Shown: positions 48,518 to 58,304, numbered from the stretch's first letter. The stretch: DNA of 64,000 nucleotides from Solirubrobacter soli DSM 22325 (GCF_000423665.1 NZ_AUIK01000001.1:186001-250000); one strand, 5' to 3'. Numbers and translations: made by a program. Notes: generated by a model not told the origin, from the sequence alone.

Positions 48518-49726
48518 TCAGTCCACCAGCGCCTGGTAGGTGAGCTGGCGCAGCTGCGAGCGCAGCGGGTAGGTGCTCGACGGCGCGAGCTGGGTGAAGA
48601 AGTGCGCGGTGACGCGCTCGGAGCGATCGACCCAGAAGGCGGTGCTGGCGAGGCCGCCCCACGCGAGCTCGCCCTCGCTGCACAGGACCTTCGTGCGCGC
48701 GGCGTCGAGGACGACGGAGAACCCGAGTCCGAAGCCCATGCCCTCGTTCTGGGTCTCGGAGATCGTCGGCCGGGCGACCTGTTTGAGCTCGGCGCCGCCG
48801 GGCAGATGGTTGCGGCCCATGAAGCGGAGCGTACGCGTCCCGAGCAGGCGCGTGCCGTCAACCTCGCCGCCGCCCAGCAACATGCGGGTGAAGCGGTGAT
48901 AGTCGGCGGCGGTCGAGACGAGCCCGCCGCCGCCGGAGAGGAACGCGGGCGCGTGCAGGGCGGGCGCGCCGAGCCGGTCGTTGCGTTGCAATCCAGGTCC
49001 GTAGAGCGCGGCGAGCCGATCGGGGTCGGCGCTGCCGAAGGCGGTGTCGGTCATCCCGAGCGGGTCGAAGATCCGCTCCTTGAGGAAGACGTCGAGCGTC
49101 TGGCCGCTGATGACCTCGATGACACGGCCCAGCACGTCGGTGGCGACCGAGTAGTTGAACTCGGTGCCCGGCTCGAACAGCAGCGGCAGGCCCGCCCACA
49201 CGTCGACGCATGCCGCGAGGTCCATCCCCTGCGGGGCGCCGAACTCGAAGCCGTGGTCGCGGTAGATGCCGTCCACGGGATGCGCGTAGGCGAAGCCGTA
49301 CGCGAGACCGGCGGTATGGGTGAACAGGTGCCACATGCGGACCGGCTCGGGCGTGGCGACGGTCATCGGCTTCTGCTGCGAGCCGCCGGTCCACACACGG
49401 GCGTCGGCGAACGACGGGATGAACCGCGCGACCTCGTCCTTGAGCTCGAACGCCCCCTGTTCCCAGAGCATCATCGCCGCGACCGACGTGACCGGCTTGG
49501 TCATCGAGTAGATCCGGAACAGCGTGTCGTCGGTGACCGGCGTCCCGGCCTCGACGTCGCGCAGACCGCCCTTGGCGACGTGCACCAACTCGCCGTCGCG
49601 CGCGATCACCGCGAGGAAGCCGGGCAGCTTGCCCTCGTCCACGTAGCGCTGGTAGTTGCGGTCGATGCGGGCGAGGCGTTCGGGGTCGAAGCCTGCCTCG
49701 CGAGGGTCGATCTCGATGTCGAGCAC
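48518..49726 (-). CDS. Beta-lactamase-fold esterase (family VIII / class C-like)
   Basis: A 402-residue serine hydrolase. The catalytic Ser-x-x-Lys is S74-M-T-K77 (FRIYSMTKPVTS); the second motif is NYSVATDVLG, with tyrosine but no asparagine; the C-terminal motif region has AWGGLAST. This fits family VIII carboxylesterases and penicillin-binding-protein-like enzymes. No signal peptide, so it is cytoplasmic. The GTG at 49726 gives the usual start (VLDIEIDPREAGFDPERL); a TTG at 49783 would add 19 residues. First gene of the esterase/GST/hydrolase unit. Confidence 0.87.
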   Translation of the reverse strand: MLDIEIDPREAGFDPERLARIDRNYQRYVDEGKLPGFLAVIARDGELVHVAKGGLRDVEAGTPVTDDTLFRIYSMTKPVTSVAAMMLWEQGAFELKDEVARFIPSFADARVWTGGSQQKPMTVATPEPVRMWHLFTHTAGLAYGFAYAHPVDGIYRDHGFEFGAPQGMDLAACVDVWAGLPLLFEPGTEFNYSVATDVLGRVIEVISGQTLDVFLKERIFDPLGMTDTAFGSADPDRLAALYGPGLQRNDRLGAPALHAPAFLSGGGGLVSTAADYHRFTRMLLGGGEVDGTRLLGTRTLRFMGRNHLPGGAELKQVARPTISETQNEGMGFGLGFSVVLDAARTKVLCSEGELAWGGLASTAFWVDRSERVTAHFFTQLAPSSTYPLRSQLRQLTYQALVD

Positions 49727-49785
49727 CCCCGCATGTTCCCAAGCTTTGTCCAAGCGAGAAGTGGTTGGATTCGCGCAGTTCAATC

Positions 49786-49793
49786 GGGAGGAG
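49786..49793 (+). promoter_or_regulatory. Shine-Dalgarno site for the SGNH hydrolase
   Basis: GGGAGGAG lies about 7 bases before the ATG at 49801 and decides this start over an in-frame upstream start at 49765, whose extra residues precede the signal peptide. Confidence 0.7.
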
Positions 49794-49800
49794 AGCCCGG

Positions 49801-50955
49801 ATGCGCAGACTGCTGTTGGCCCTGATCGTCCTTCTCGCCGTGCCGACGGCGGCGCGCGCGGACACGGTGGTGTCGCTCGGAGATTCGGCGATATCCGGCG
49901 AGGCGGGGCGATGGGCGGGCAACACGAACCAGTCCTCGTCCAAGACCGACGCGCTCGGGCCGACCGCTTACTTCGACAATGCCAACGGCACCGGCGAGGC
50001 GATCCCGGGCTGCCATCGCTCCAAGTCGGCCGAGGTGCACATCGGCGGCGGCGTGACGTCGGTCAACCTCGCCTGCTCGGGCGCGCGGACCTACTCCCGC
50101 GTGTCGGACTCCAACTTCAAGCCGGGCATCGACTTCTACAACTCCGGCGGCAACAAGGGGCAGGCCCTGGCACTGCAGGAGCTCGCCGGCCGGGACAAGG
50201 GCATCAAGGCCGTCGTGGTGCTGATCGGCGCCAACAACTACGGCTTCGCGGACATCGTCCAGACCTGCGTGACCGACTGGCTGACGTCGCCGTCGTGGTG
50301 GAAGAACTACTGCCAGGACGACTCGAACATCACGGCGATGTTCACGCAGTCGAACATCAACACGATCACGACGCAGGTCAGGGGCGCGTTCCAGAACGTC
50401 AGGAACGCGATGCTCGCCGGTGGCTACGCCGACGGCACCTACAAGATCCTCGCCCAGACCTACTCGGCGCCGATCCCGAAGTCGGCCGGCTTCCGCTACG
50501 GCGAGACGGGCTTCACGCGTCAGACCGTCGGCGGGTGCGGCGTCTGGAACAAGGACGCCAACTGGGCGCGCGACACCGTCGTCACCACGCTCAACAACAC
50601 CGTGCGCAACGCCGTCGCCGGCATGGCCAATGTCCAGGTGCTCAACATGGACGAGGCGCTCGCGGGGCGCAAGCTGTGCGAGAACACGGTCGGGTTGCTC
50701 GAGGAGCGCGGGATCTCGACGTGGCGCTCGGCGGGCGCGGTCGACAACAGCGAGTGGGTGCAGCAGATCCGCACGCTGACGACGCTCTTCCCGCCCTATC
50801 AGCTCCAGGAGGACGCGCACCCGAACTACTGGGGCCAGCTGGCGCTGCGCAACTGCTTCCGGCAGGCGTACAACGGCGGCGCGGTGCGCGGCGGGACCTG
50901 CTCGCGCGGCACCGGGCTCAACGGCAATGGCGAACCGAACATGACGCTCGGCTGA
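49801..50955 (+). CDS. Secreted SGNH/GDSL hydrolase
   Basis: A 384-residue secreted esterase/lipase. Signal peptide 1-20; block I VVSLGDSAISGE (nucleophile S29), block III IGANNYGF, and block V DAHPNYWG (D338, H340). Six or more cysteines suggest disulphides, as in Streptomyces SEST-type enzymes. It should hydrolyse an ester outside the cell. The following secreted hydrolase starts one base after its stop, so the two are probably co-expressed. Confidence 0.9.
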   Translation: MRRLLLALIVLLAVPTAARADTVVSLGDSAISGEAGRWAGNTNQSSSKTDALGPTAYFDNANGTGEAIPGCHRSKSAEVHIGGGVTSVNLACSGARTYSRVSDSNFKPGIDFYNSGGNKGQALALQELAGRDKGIKAVVVLIGANNYGFADIVQTCVTDWLTSPSWWKNYCQDDSNITAMFTQSNINTITTQVRGAFQNVRNAMLAGGYADGTYKILAQTYSAPIPKSAGFRYGETGFTRQTVGGCGVWNKDANWARDTVVTTLNNTVRNAVAGMANVQVLNMDEALAGRKLCENTVGLLEERGISTWRSAGAVDNSEWVQQIRTLTTLFPPYQLQEDAHPNYWGQLALRNCFRQAYNGGAVRGGTCSRGTGLNGNGEPNMTLG

Positions 50956-50956
50956 G

Positions 50957-52735
50957 ATGAAGTGGGCCGTCACCGCGGCCCTGCTCGTCGGCCTGGTCCT
51001 CGCGGGCCGGGCCGACGCGGCGACGCCTGAGCTGCGCCGTTGCGGTGGGGCGCTGTGCGGGTCGATCGAGCGGCCGCTCGGGAACGGGCGGACGATCGAT
51101 GTCGCGTTCCGCTGGTATCGCGGCGACGGTTCCCGGCCGCCGATCGTGGCCGTCGAGGGCGGTCCCGGTTATCCATCGACCGGGAGCCGCTGGGAGTACC
51201 GCGGGATCTTCGGGCCGCTCGTCCGGTCGCGTGGGCTGCTGCTCGTCGACAACCGCGGCACGGGCGACTCGGCGCTGATCGACTGCCGGTCCGTGCAGGG
51301 CTTCCCGGGGCGCACGTCCGGGCGGCCGTTCGCGCGACGGGTCGGGCGGTGCGCGGCGCAGTTCGACGCGCGGTACGGGCGTGGCGCGCACTCGTACTTC
51401 GCCACCGCTTACGCGGCGGACGACCTCGCTGCCGTGATGCGGGCGTTGCGGCTGGGGAAGGTCGACCTCTACGGCGACTCCTACGGCACGTTCTTCGTGC
51501 AGGAGTTCATCGCGCGCCACCCGTCGACGCTGCACTCGGTCGTGTTGGACTCCGCCTACCCGCGGCGGGACCTCGACCCGTGGTACGCGTCCTCGGGTGC
51601 GGCGGCGCGGGCGGCGATGGAGACGGTCTCGCCGGGGTCGGTCGCGCGGCTCGGCGAGTTGCTCGCGCGGGTGCGGACGGCGCCGATCGTCAAGCGGACC
51701 CGCGACGCCGACACGACCAGCGTGCTGTTCCGGGTCGACACGCGGGTGCTGGCGGACATGGTCCAGGACGCCGCGTCCGATCCCGTGATCCTGCGTGAGC
51801 TCGACGCATCGGTGCGGGCGGCGCTCGCCGGCGACGACGTGCCGCTGGTGCGCCTCGCGGCGCAGTCGAGCACCTGGAACCACTCGCCGAGCGACGCGTC
51901 CTACTTCTCGCGCGGCGCCTATCTCGCCGTGTCGTGCCTCGACTACCCGCGCTTGGCGTCGTTCGCGGGCGCGCCCGAGGCGTTCGCGCCCTTCACCGCC
52001 GCCGAGTGGCTGACGATCAGCGGCTTCTCGCAGCCGTACGACATCTGCCTCGACTGGCCGGCGTCCAAGCGGCCGCCGGCGGTGCCGGACGTCAAGGTCG
52101 ACGTGCCGATCCTGATCGTGGGCGGCGATCTCGACTCGCTGACGCCGCTGTCGGACGCGCCCACGTTCGCCCCGGGATTGGGCGACGACGTGACGATCGT
52201 GACCTTGAGGAACACCGTCCATGTGACGAGCGAGGGCGACAACTACCTCGTGGAGGGGATGCGCTGCGCGCGGAACGTCATGCGCTCGTTCATCCGCGGG
52301 GCGCTGGACTCGACGTGCGCGGCGTCGATCCCCGCGCTGCACACGCCGGACTACCCGCTGACGTTGTCCGCCGCCGCGCCCGCCACGCTCGTGAGCGGGC
52401 CTGACCCGGGCGAGAGCGCCCGGCGTGCCGCGACCGTCGCGGCGCAGGCGTTCGCCGACGCGACGATGCGCTGGGTGTACACGGGCGGCGGTCGCCTCGG
52501 CGCGGGACTGCGCGGCGGCCGCTTCAGCGTGCGCGACGAGACGTTCTCCTTCCAGGACGTCCGCTTCGTGAGCGACGCGACCGTGTCCGGCGCGGGCACG
52601 TTCAAGGCCGCCACCGGCGCCGTCGACGCGACGCTGACGGTCGCGGGCGTGACCGTGCATCTGCGCTGGACCCAGGCCACCCCGCAGGCCCGCGCGGAGA
52701 TCGGCGGCAGCGTGCTCTCACTCCCGGCACCCTGA
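50957..52735 (+). CDS. Secreted S33-family peptidase / alpha-beta hydrolase
   Basis: A 592-residue secreted hydrolase: signal peptide (1-21), oxyanion loop VEGGPGY (66-72), nucleophile S175 (YGDSYGTFF), acid D391 or D393 (GGDLDSLTP), base H422 (NTVHVTSEGD), then a C-terminal beta domain (about 480-592). This matches the tripeptidyl/proline aminopeptidase group of actinobacterial S33 enzymes. It follows the SGNH hydrolase and overlaps the convergent MocR gene by 18 bases. Confidence 0.88.
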   Translation: MKWAVTAALLVGLVLAGRADAATPELRRCGGALCGSIERPLGNGRTIDVAFRWYRGDGSRPPIVAVEGGPGYPSTGSRWEYRGIFGPLVRSRGLLLVDNRGTGDSALIDCRSVQGFPGRTSGRPFARRVGRCAAQFDARYGRGAHSYFATAYAADDLAAVMRALRLGKVDLYGDSYGTFFVQEFIARHPSTLHSVVLDSAYPRRDLDPWYASSGAAARAAMETVSPGSVARLGELLARVRTAPIVKRTRDADTTSVLFRVDTRVLADMVQDAASDPVILRELDASVRAALAGDDVPLVRLAAQSSTWNHSPSDASYFSRGAYLAVSCLDYPRLASFAGAPEAFAPFTAAEWLTISGFSQPYDICLDWPASKRPPAVPDVKVDVPILIVGGDLDSLTPLSDAPTFAPGLGDDVTIVTLRNTVHVTSEGDNYLVEGMRCARNVMRSFIRGALDSTCAASIPALHTPDYPLTLSAAAPATLVSGPDPGESARRAATVAAQAFADATMRWVYTGGGRLGAGLRGGRFSVRDETFSFQDVRFVSDATVSGAGTFKAATGAVDATLTVAGVTVHLRWTQATPQARAEIGGSVLSLPAP

Positions 52736-54142
52736 CGCGATCAGCTGGGCGACATGCCCCGCGGCCGCGTCGGGGACCGCGGCGAAGCTGAGCAGGATCC
52801 CGCTCGGTCCCGGCGCGACGCGGTGGGGTGTGATGCCGTCGACGATGACGCCCGCCGCGCGGAGCCGCTCGACCAGCGCGGGCTCGTCAGCGCCCGGGAT
52901 GTGCAGGGCGATGTGCAGGCCGGCCGCCGCGCCGGCCACGGTCGCGTCGGGCAGTACCCGCGCGAGCGCGGCGATCAGCGCGTCGCGGCGCCGCCGGTAC
53001 GCGCGGCCGGAGCGGCGCAGGTGGCGGTCGTACGCGCCGCGGGAGATGAAGTCCGCCAGCGCGAGCTGCTCGAGCGCGGGCAGGCCGTGGTCGAGCGACT
53101 CGCGCGCCTCGACGAACCGCTCCCGCCACGCCGGCGGCGAGATCAGCCAGCCGAGCCGCAGCGCGGGCGCCAACGTCTTCGACACCGAGCCGACGTGCAC
53201 CACCAGATCCGGCCGCAGCCCCTGGAGCGCGCCGACCGGCGCACGGTCGTAGCGGTACTCGGCGTCGTAGTCGTCCTCGATGATCAACGCGTCCCGCTCG
53301 GCCGCCCAGCGCAGCAGCTCGGCCCGCCGTTCCGAGCTGAGGACGGCGCCGGTGGGGAACTGGTGGGCGGGCGTGAGCAGCACCGCCCGCGCGTCGCCGG
53401 GCAACTCGTCGACGACGACGCCGTCCTCGTCCACCCGCGTGGGCACCGGCACCAGGCCACGCTTGGCGAACAGCGCGCGGATGCCCTCGTGCCCGGGGTC
53501 CTCGACCGCCAGCTTCACCGGCCCCAGCGCCTCCGCGATGGTCACGAACGCCTGGCCCGCGCCGGCACACAGCACCACGTCCTCGGCCTCCGCGACCGTC
53601 CCCCGCACCCGCCCGCGATACGCGGCCACGACCGCCCGCAGCCGGTGCGCCCCGGGGATCGGCGGGTAGTCGAGCTCCGCCACCCCGGCCCCACGCACCG
53701 CCTCGCTCAACGACCGCACCCAATCCGCCCGCGGAAACCGCGCCAGATCAGGCCGCCCGGGTCCCAGGTCATACCGCACCGCCACCCCACCACCTAAGGG
53801 GTCTGACCCCTTGACAATGCGATCTTGCGCTGAGCAGGGCTTTTCGTGCGAACGCAGTGTTGAGGGGACAGACCCTTTGAGGGAGGCGACGCGGGGGGGC
53901 GTGCGTGGGGTGACGAGGAGCCAGCCTTCGGCGGCGAGTTGCATGTAGGCGTCGCTCACGATCCCGCGGGAGACGCCGAGGTCGCCCGCCAGGGCGCGGG
54001 AGGCCGGTAGGCGGTCGCCCGCGGCCAGGCGGCCCGAGCGGATCAGGGCGCGGAGCTGGTTCTCGAGCTGGCGCTGGAGCGGGCCGTTGCCGCGCTCCAG
54101 GGCGACGAGCAGCTCGGTCGTGCTGGCCTGGTTTTCAGGCAT
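52718..54142 (-). CDS. MocR/PdxR-type regulator (GntR HTH fused to aminotransferase domain)
   Basis: A 474-residue regulator: a GntR winged helix (about 15-80, RLPASRALAGDLGVSRGIVSDAYMQLA) and a class-I aminotransferase-like domain (120-474) with PLP lysine K322 (GSVSKTLAP) and EDDYDAEYRYDR. These proteins bind PLP and control vitamin B6 or neighbouring transport genes. It is divergent from an EamA exporter gene 48 bases away, a common pairing. The linker (about 86-119, containing HEKPCSAQDRIVKGSDPLGG) is encoded by an inserted repeat element. Confidence 0.92.
   Translation of the reverse strand: MPENQASTTELLVALERGNGPLQRQLENQLRALIRSGRLAAGDRLPASRALAGDLGVSRGIVSDAYMQLAAEGWLLVTPRTPPRVASLKGSVPSTLRSHEKPCSAQDRIVKGSDPLGGGVAVRYDLGPGRPDLARFPRADWVRSLSEAVRGAGVAELDYPPIPGAHRLRAVVAAYRGRVRGTVAEAEDVVLCAGAGQAFVTIAEALGPVKLAVEDPGHEGIRALFAKRGLVPVPTRVDEDGVVVDELPGDARAVLLTPAHQFPTGAVLSSERRAELLRWAAERDALIIEDDYDAEYRYDRAPVGALQGLRPDLVVHVGSVSKTLAPALRLGWLISPPAWRERFVEARESLDHGLPALEQLALADFISRGAYDRHLRRSGRAYRRRRDALIAALARVLPDATVAGAAAGLHIALHIPGADEPALVERLRAAGVIVDGITPHRVAPGPSGILLSFAAVPDAAAGHVAQLIASGCRE
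53796..53877. mobile_element. MITE-like repeat inserted in frame in the MocR linker
   Basis: The element begins with AAGGGG-TCTGA-CCCCTT (53796-53812) and ends with a degenerate AGGGGACAGACCCTT (53863-53877). Read inward, the two ends (about 27 bases) match at roughly 21 positions, giving imperfect terminal inverted repeats around an 82-base unit. The left hairpin equals the core of the intergenic repeats at 25758 and 39887. It carries no gene of its own and lies inside the regulator's coding sequence. Confidence 0.55.
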
Positions 54143-54190
54143 CGAACTGGACCTTACATCCAGGCCAGAGCGGCCCTAGCTTCCCGCGCC

Positions 54191-55057
54191 ATGAGAGCAT
54201 GGATCGGCGGAGCGACCGCGGCGGCCCTCGTCGGCGCCTCGTTCCCGGTGAGCGAGGCGCTGGTCGACTATCCGTACGCGACCGGTCAGATGATCCGCTA
54301 CGCCGCGGGCGCGCTGATCCTCGCAGCGCTCCTCAAAGGGCGGCTCGGCATGCCCACGCTCAAGGAGTTCGGGCTGCTGGCGCTCGTCGCGGCGGTCGGC
54401 ATGGCGGCGTTCAACCTGGCCGTGCTGGCGGCGGTCGACCACATGGGCGCGACCAACACCGGCGTGATCATCGGCGCTTCGCCGGTCCTGCTCGCCCTCG
54501 CCGGCACGACCCGCGACCGGCGGGTGATCACGGCGGCCGCGATCGTCGTCGCGGGCGCGGCGCTGGTCAACGGCGCCGACTCGCGGATCAGCGCGATCGG
54601 CCTCGCGATCGCGTTCGCCGGCCTCGGGTGCGAGGTCGGCTTCACGCTCCTCGCTGCACCGCTGCTCCCCCGCCTCGGCCCGATGCGGGTCGCCGCCTGG
54701 GCGGCGATCCTGGCGACGCTCGAGCTCGCGGTCCTCACCCGCGGCCACGTCCCCACGCCCACCACCCACGAGGCCGCCGCGATCGCCTACCTCGCGGTGA
54801 TCACGACCGCGCTCGCGTTCGTCCTCTGGTTCGGCGCCGTTCAACAGCTCGGCGCCGCGAAGGCGGGCCTGCTGGTCGGCTTCATGCCGATCGCCGCCGT
54901 GACCGTCGACGCCGCCCTCAACGGCCGGACGCCATCGACCGCCGACCTCGCGGGAACGGCGCTCGTGGCGGCGGGGATCGTCTACGGCGCCATGCCGAGC
55001 GTTGTGCGGATCCACAACGCGGTCCACCGAACGTTGGCCCGCGGTCCGATGACGTGA
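54191..55057 (+). CDS. EamA/DMT-family transporter
   Basis: A 288-residue membrane protein with about ten hydrophobic helices in two EamA halves (GGATAAALVGASFPVSEALV; ALAFVLWFGAVQQLGAAKAG). Exporter of small metabolites. Its divergent neighbour is a MocR regulator, which probably controls it. The ATG at 54191 lies only 48 bases from the regulator start. Confidence 0.9.
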   Translation: MRAWIGGATAAALVGASFPVSEALVDYPYATGQMIRYAAGALILAALLKGRLGMPTLKEFGLLALVAAVGMAAFNLAVLAAVDHMGATNTGVIIGASPVLLALAGTTRDRRVITAAAIVVAGAALVNGADSRISAIGLAIAFAGLGCEVGFTLLAAPLLPRLGPMRVAAWAAILATLELAVLTRGHVPTPTTHEAAAIAYLAVITTALAFVLWFGAVQQLGAAKAGLLVGFMPIAAVTVDAALNGRTPSTADLAGTALVAAGIVYGAMPSVVRIHNAVHRTLARGPMT

Positions 55058-55111
55058 CGCCGCCGGCGCGGCACCATTCCCCTAGGTCATTCCGAAGGGG
55101 AGAGCGATTCT

Positions 55112-55957
55112 TTGAACGTCGGTATCGGGCTCGCGCTGCTGTGCGCGGCCGTAACGCAGCTCGGCTTTCTGTGCAAGCACCGCGGCGCGACGCAGGCGCC
55201 GCGAGTCGACCTGCGGGCCCCGCTGCGCAGCGCGCGTGACCTGTTCCGCTCGAAGTGGTTCGCGATCGGCATGGCGATCGCGGGCGGCGCCTGGATCCTG
55301 CACGTCGTGGCACTCGCGCTCGCGCCGCTGAGCGTCGTCCAGGTCGCGCTCTCCACCGGCGTCGTGATGCTCGCGGTGCTCGGCGAGCGCCTCTTCGGCT
55401 GCCAGGTCGGCAGCCGCCAGTGGGTCGGCGTGATCATGACGAGCATCGGCCTGACCCTGCTCGTGGTCACCCTCCCGCGCACCGGCGGCAGCCACTCCGC
55501 GTTCGCCGTCCCGGCGCTGATCGCCTTCCAGGCCGGGATGCTCGCGCTCGGCGTCCTGCTGATCGCGGCGCCCAAGCTCGGCACGCCCGCCCACCATCAC
55601 GGCGCGGTCCTCGGCGCCGCCGCCGGCACGCTGTTCGGCGTCTCCGACGTCGCCGTGAAGGCGCTGACGAGCGTCGGCGGCCCGCTCGAGCTGCTGATCT
55701 CCCCCTGGCTGCCCGTCGCGCTGCTGGCCTCCGCGCTCGCCTTCCTCGCCTCCGCCCGCGGCTTCCAGGAGGGCGAGGCCGTCCCGGTCATCGCCTGCAC
55801 GAGCACCGCCGCGAACGTGACGGTGATCACCGGCGGGATCGTGGTCTTCGGCGACGCGCTGGCCGGCGGCGTCCTGCTGGGCGTGCAGATCCTCGCCTTC
55901 GCCCTGGTGGCCGTCGCCGCGCTGGTCACCCCGCACGGCCGTCCGGTCCCCGCCTAG
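55112..55957 (+). CDS. DMT-superfamily membrane protein
   Basis: A 281-residue protein with about nine hydrophobic helices (GIGLALLCAAVTQLGFLCKH, LSVVQVALSTGVVMLAVLGE), resembling the NIPA/DMT transporter type seen in actinobacteria. It starts at a TTG with GAAGGGGAGAG upstream (55094-55104). Substrate unknown; it may function with the EamA gene 54 bases upstream. Confidence 0.83.
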   Translation: MNVGIGLALLCAAVTQLGFLCKHRGATQAPRVDLRAPLRSARDLFRSKWFAIGMAIAGGAWILHVVALALAPLSVVQVALSTGVVMLAVLGERLFGCQVGSRQWVGVIMTSIGLTLLVVTLPRTGGSHSAFAVPALIAFQAGMLALGVLLIAAPKLGTPAHHHGAVLGAAAGTLFGVSDVAVKALTSVGGPLELLISPWLPVALLASALAFLASARGFQEGEAVPVIACTSTAANVTVITGGIVVFGDALAGGVLLGVQILAFALVAVAALVTPHGRPVPA

Positions 55958-55978
55958 CGAGCTACCTTGCGCGGCGGG

Positions 55979-57214
55979 ATGCGCCGCGCTCTGCTGTTCC
56001 TGGTCGTTCTGCTGTCCGCCGCGCCCGCGCAGGCCGCGCCACGCCCGCTCGCCAGGAATCCGACCGCCGCCGCGCTGGCCGGGGACACGGTCCTCTACAC
56101 GCAGGTGACCGGCCGGCGGCTGCGGGTCCTCGCTCAGCCGTACACGGGCGGGACGCCCACCGAGGTCTTCCGGCGCACCGCGCCCAGAGGCAGGATCGTC
56201 AGTGCGCAGCTCGCCGCCTCGCCCCAGCAGGCCGCGCTGCTGATGACCACCGACGACGGCTCGGCGTTCGGCGCCACGGACCTCTTCGCCGGCCCACCCA
56301 CCGGTCCGTGGACCCGGCTATTCCCCAGCGCCGAGGGAATGCTCCCGTTCCGGAACCAGGTCGTCGGCGAAGCCGTGTTCACCAGCGAGTTGCGCGGGGA
56401 GTTCGACGTCGGCGCCGTGGTCGTGCGCGACCCGGCACCGCATGTGGTCGAGCACATCCCACCCGAGATCGCCTACAGCGCCGTGTTCGCCGGCCGGTTC
56501 GTGGCCTTCACCGACGACCTGCGGATCGTCGTGCAGGACTGGCGGACCGGGGAGCCCTTCAGCACGGTCGTCGTGCCGGATCCCGTCGACGAGATCGCCC
56601 TGCGCGACGACGGCCGGATGGTCTACCGCACCGATCAGCACGAGCTCTATGAGGGACAGCGCAAGCTCGCACAGGCCGACGGGAACGTCGCCTTCGCCGG
56701 GGACCGGCTCGTCTACCAGCGCGGCTTCGACCTGCGCGTGCTGGAGCCCGACGGCCGGAACCGTCGCTTCGGCGTCCACACCGAGGAGCTGGACGGCTTC
56801 ACCACCGACGGCACGCGGGTGCTGTGGTGGGCCAACGGCTGCCTGCTGACCGCGGACGTCGCCGAGCTCGCAGTGGACGCGATCGCCCCCGGCGCCTGTC
56901 CTCGCAGCGAGGTCAAGCTCGGCGAGAACACCGACCTGCCGCTGCGGCGAACTGTCTCGGTCCCCGTACGCTGCGTCGCCGCGCCGCGCGAGTGCCGCGG
57001 CACCATGAGGGTCCGCGACGGAGCGCGGGTCGCCGCGCGCGCCCGCTTCGCCGTCCCCTCCGGCCACAGCCGCCGCGTGCGCATCACGCTGAGCGCCCGC
57101 ACCTACGCCCACGCCCGCCGTAAAGGGTCCGCGCACCTGCCCGTCGAGCTCCGCACCGACGACGGCGACCGCTCACCCGCCAGCTTCACGCAGGCGCTGT
57201 TCCTCCAGGAATAG
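55979..57214 (+). CDS. Secreted beta-propeller-like protein
   Basis: A 411-residue secreted protein: signal peptide (1-21, SAAPAQAAP), then repeated strands such as NPTAAALAGDTVLYTQ, FTDDLRIVVQDWRTGE, VAFAGDRLVYQRGFDLRVLE and DGFTTDGTRVLWW, consistent with a propeller, and a C-terminal beta domain after about 310. Two Cys pairs near the end. Function unknown. I prefer the ATG at 55979 (MRRALLFLVV); a TTG at 55967 is the longer option. Confidence 0.78.
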   Translation: MRRALLFLVVLLSAAPAQAAPRPLARNPTAAALAGDTVLYTQVTGRRLRVLAQPYTGGTPTEVFRRTAPRGRIVSAQLAASPQQAALLMTTDDGSAFGATDLFAGPPTGPWTRLFPSAEGMLPFRNQVVGEAVFTSELRGEFDVGAVVVRDPAPHVVEHIPPEIAYSAVFAGRFVAFTDDLRIVVQDWRTGEPFSTVVVPDPVDEIALRDDGRMVYRTDQHELYEGQRKLAQADGNVAFAGDRLVYQRGFDLRVLEPDGRNRRFGVHTEELDGFTTDGTRVLWWANGCLLTADVAELAVDAIAPGACPRSEVKLGENTDLPLRRTVSVPVRCVAAPRECRGTMRVRDGARVAARARFAVPSGHSRRVRITLSARTYAHARRKGSAHLPVELRTDDGDRSPASFTQALFLQE

Positions 57215-57215
57215 A

Positions 57216-58304
57216 GTGCCGCGCATGGCCGCCGCAGGGGTGGTTGGCAGTTTGGTGGGGCAGATCGAGGACGAGCTCGACGCGGTCGTCGAGCGCATCT
57301 GCGACCGCATCCGCGAGGAGATCCCCGACTTCCGCCGCCTCCCGCGCGCCACGCTGGCCGACGCGGTGCGGGGCAACGTGTCGCGTGCGCTCGCCGCGCT
57401 GCGCGAGCTGCGCGATCCGACGCAGGACGAGCTCGAGCGCGCCGCCGCCGTCGGCCGTGAGCGCGCCGAGCAGGGCCTGACGGTCGACGCCGTCCTGCAC
57501 GGCTACCGGATCTCGGTCACCGGCGTGTGGTCGCGCTTCGGCGAGCTCGCCCGCGCGGAGGGCGCCGACGTCGCCACGGTGCTGGCCTTCAGCGAGACAT
57601 TGTGGCGCTGGGCGGACGCGGTCATGGATGTCGTGGCCGCCGCGCATCGCGAGGTGGAGCTCGAGCAGGCGCGCGAGGAGCAGCAGCGGCGCGACGCGTT
57701 CATCTTCGCCGTGCTGACCGGGACGCTCGACCCGGACGAGCTGCGCCGCGAGAGCGCGACGTTCGGGCTCGATCCCGAGCGCGAATACATCCCCTTCCGC
57801 GCGCGGGGACGTCTGAAGGCGGACGGGATGTCGATCGCGCTCGACCATGACGTCGCCGGTCTGACCTTGACCGCGCCGAGCCCGCCGCACGGGGTGACGG
57901 TGGGGTTCGCGGCGCCCGCGCGGCTCGAGTCGCTTCCCGCCGGGTTCGCTCATGCCAGCCGCGCGCTGCAGACTGCGCTCGCGTTCGGGCAGACCGGCGC
58001 ATTCAGCCTCGCCGATCTGTCGATCCGGCCCGCGATCCTGGCCGACGAGGCGCTCGGCGACGCCTTCGCGGAGCGGCACCTGGCCCCGATCCGCGGCCTC
58101 GGAATGGAGCTCGAGGACACGTTGCGGACCTATCTCGACCTCGGGATGCGGATCGACGAGACCGCCCGCGCCCTGCACGTACACGCCAACACGCTGCGCC
58201 ATCGACTGCGCCGATTCGAGGAGGCTACGGGCGCGAACTTGCGGGATCCGCGCGTCGTCGTGGAACTCTGGTGGGCACTCGAGCGCCGGCGCCTCCAAAC
58301 TTAG
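57216..58304 (+). CDS. PucR-family transcriptional regulator
   Basis: A 362-residue regulator. The N-terminal half is helical (EDELDAVVERICDRIREEIP); the C-terminus holds the PucR/CdaR helix-turn-helix (LEDTLRTYLDLGMRIDETAR, VHANTLRHRLRRFEEATG). Targets unknown. GTG at 57216 is preceded by AGGAA at close spacing; ATG at 57225 is an alternative. It may be co-transcribed with the HD-GYP gene, which overlaps its 3' end. Confidence 0.87.
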   Translation: MPRMAAAGVVGSLVGQIEDELDAVVERICDRIREEIPDFRRLPRATLADAVRGNVSRALAALRELRDPTQDELERAAAVGRERAEQGLTVDAVLHGYRISVTGVWSRFGELARAEGADVATVLAFSETLWRWADAVMDVVAAAHREVELEQAREEQQRRDAFIFAVLTGTLDPDELRRESATFGLDPEREYIPFRARGRLKADGMSIALDHDVAGLTLTAPSPPHGVTVGFAAPARLESLPAGFAHASRALQTALAFGQTGAFSLADLSIRPAILADEALGDAFAERHLAPIRGLGMELEDTLRTYLDLGMRIDETARALHVHANTLRHRLRRFEEATGANLRDPRVVVELWWALERRRLQT

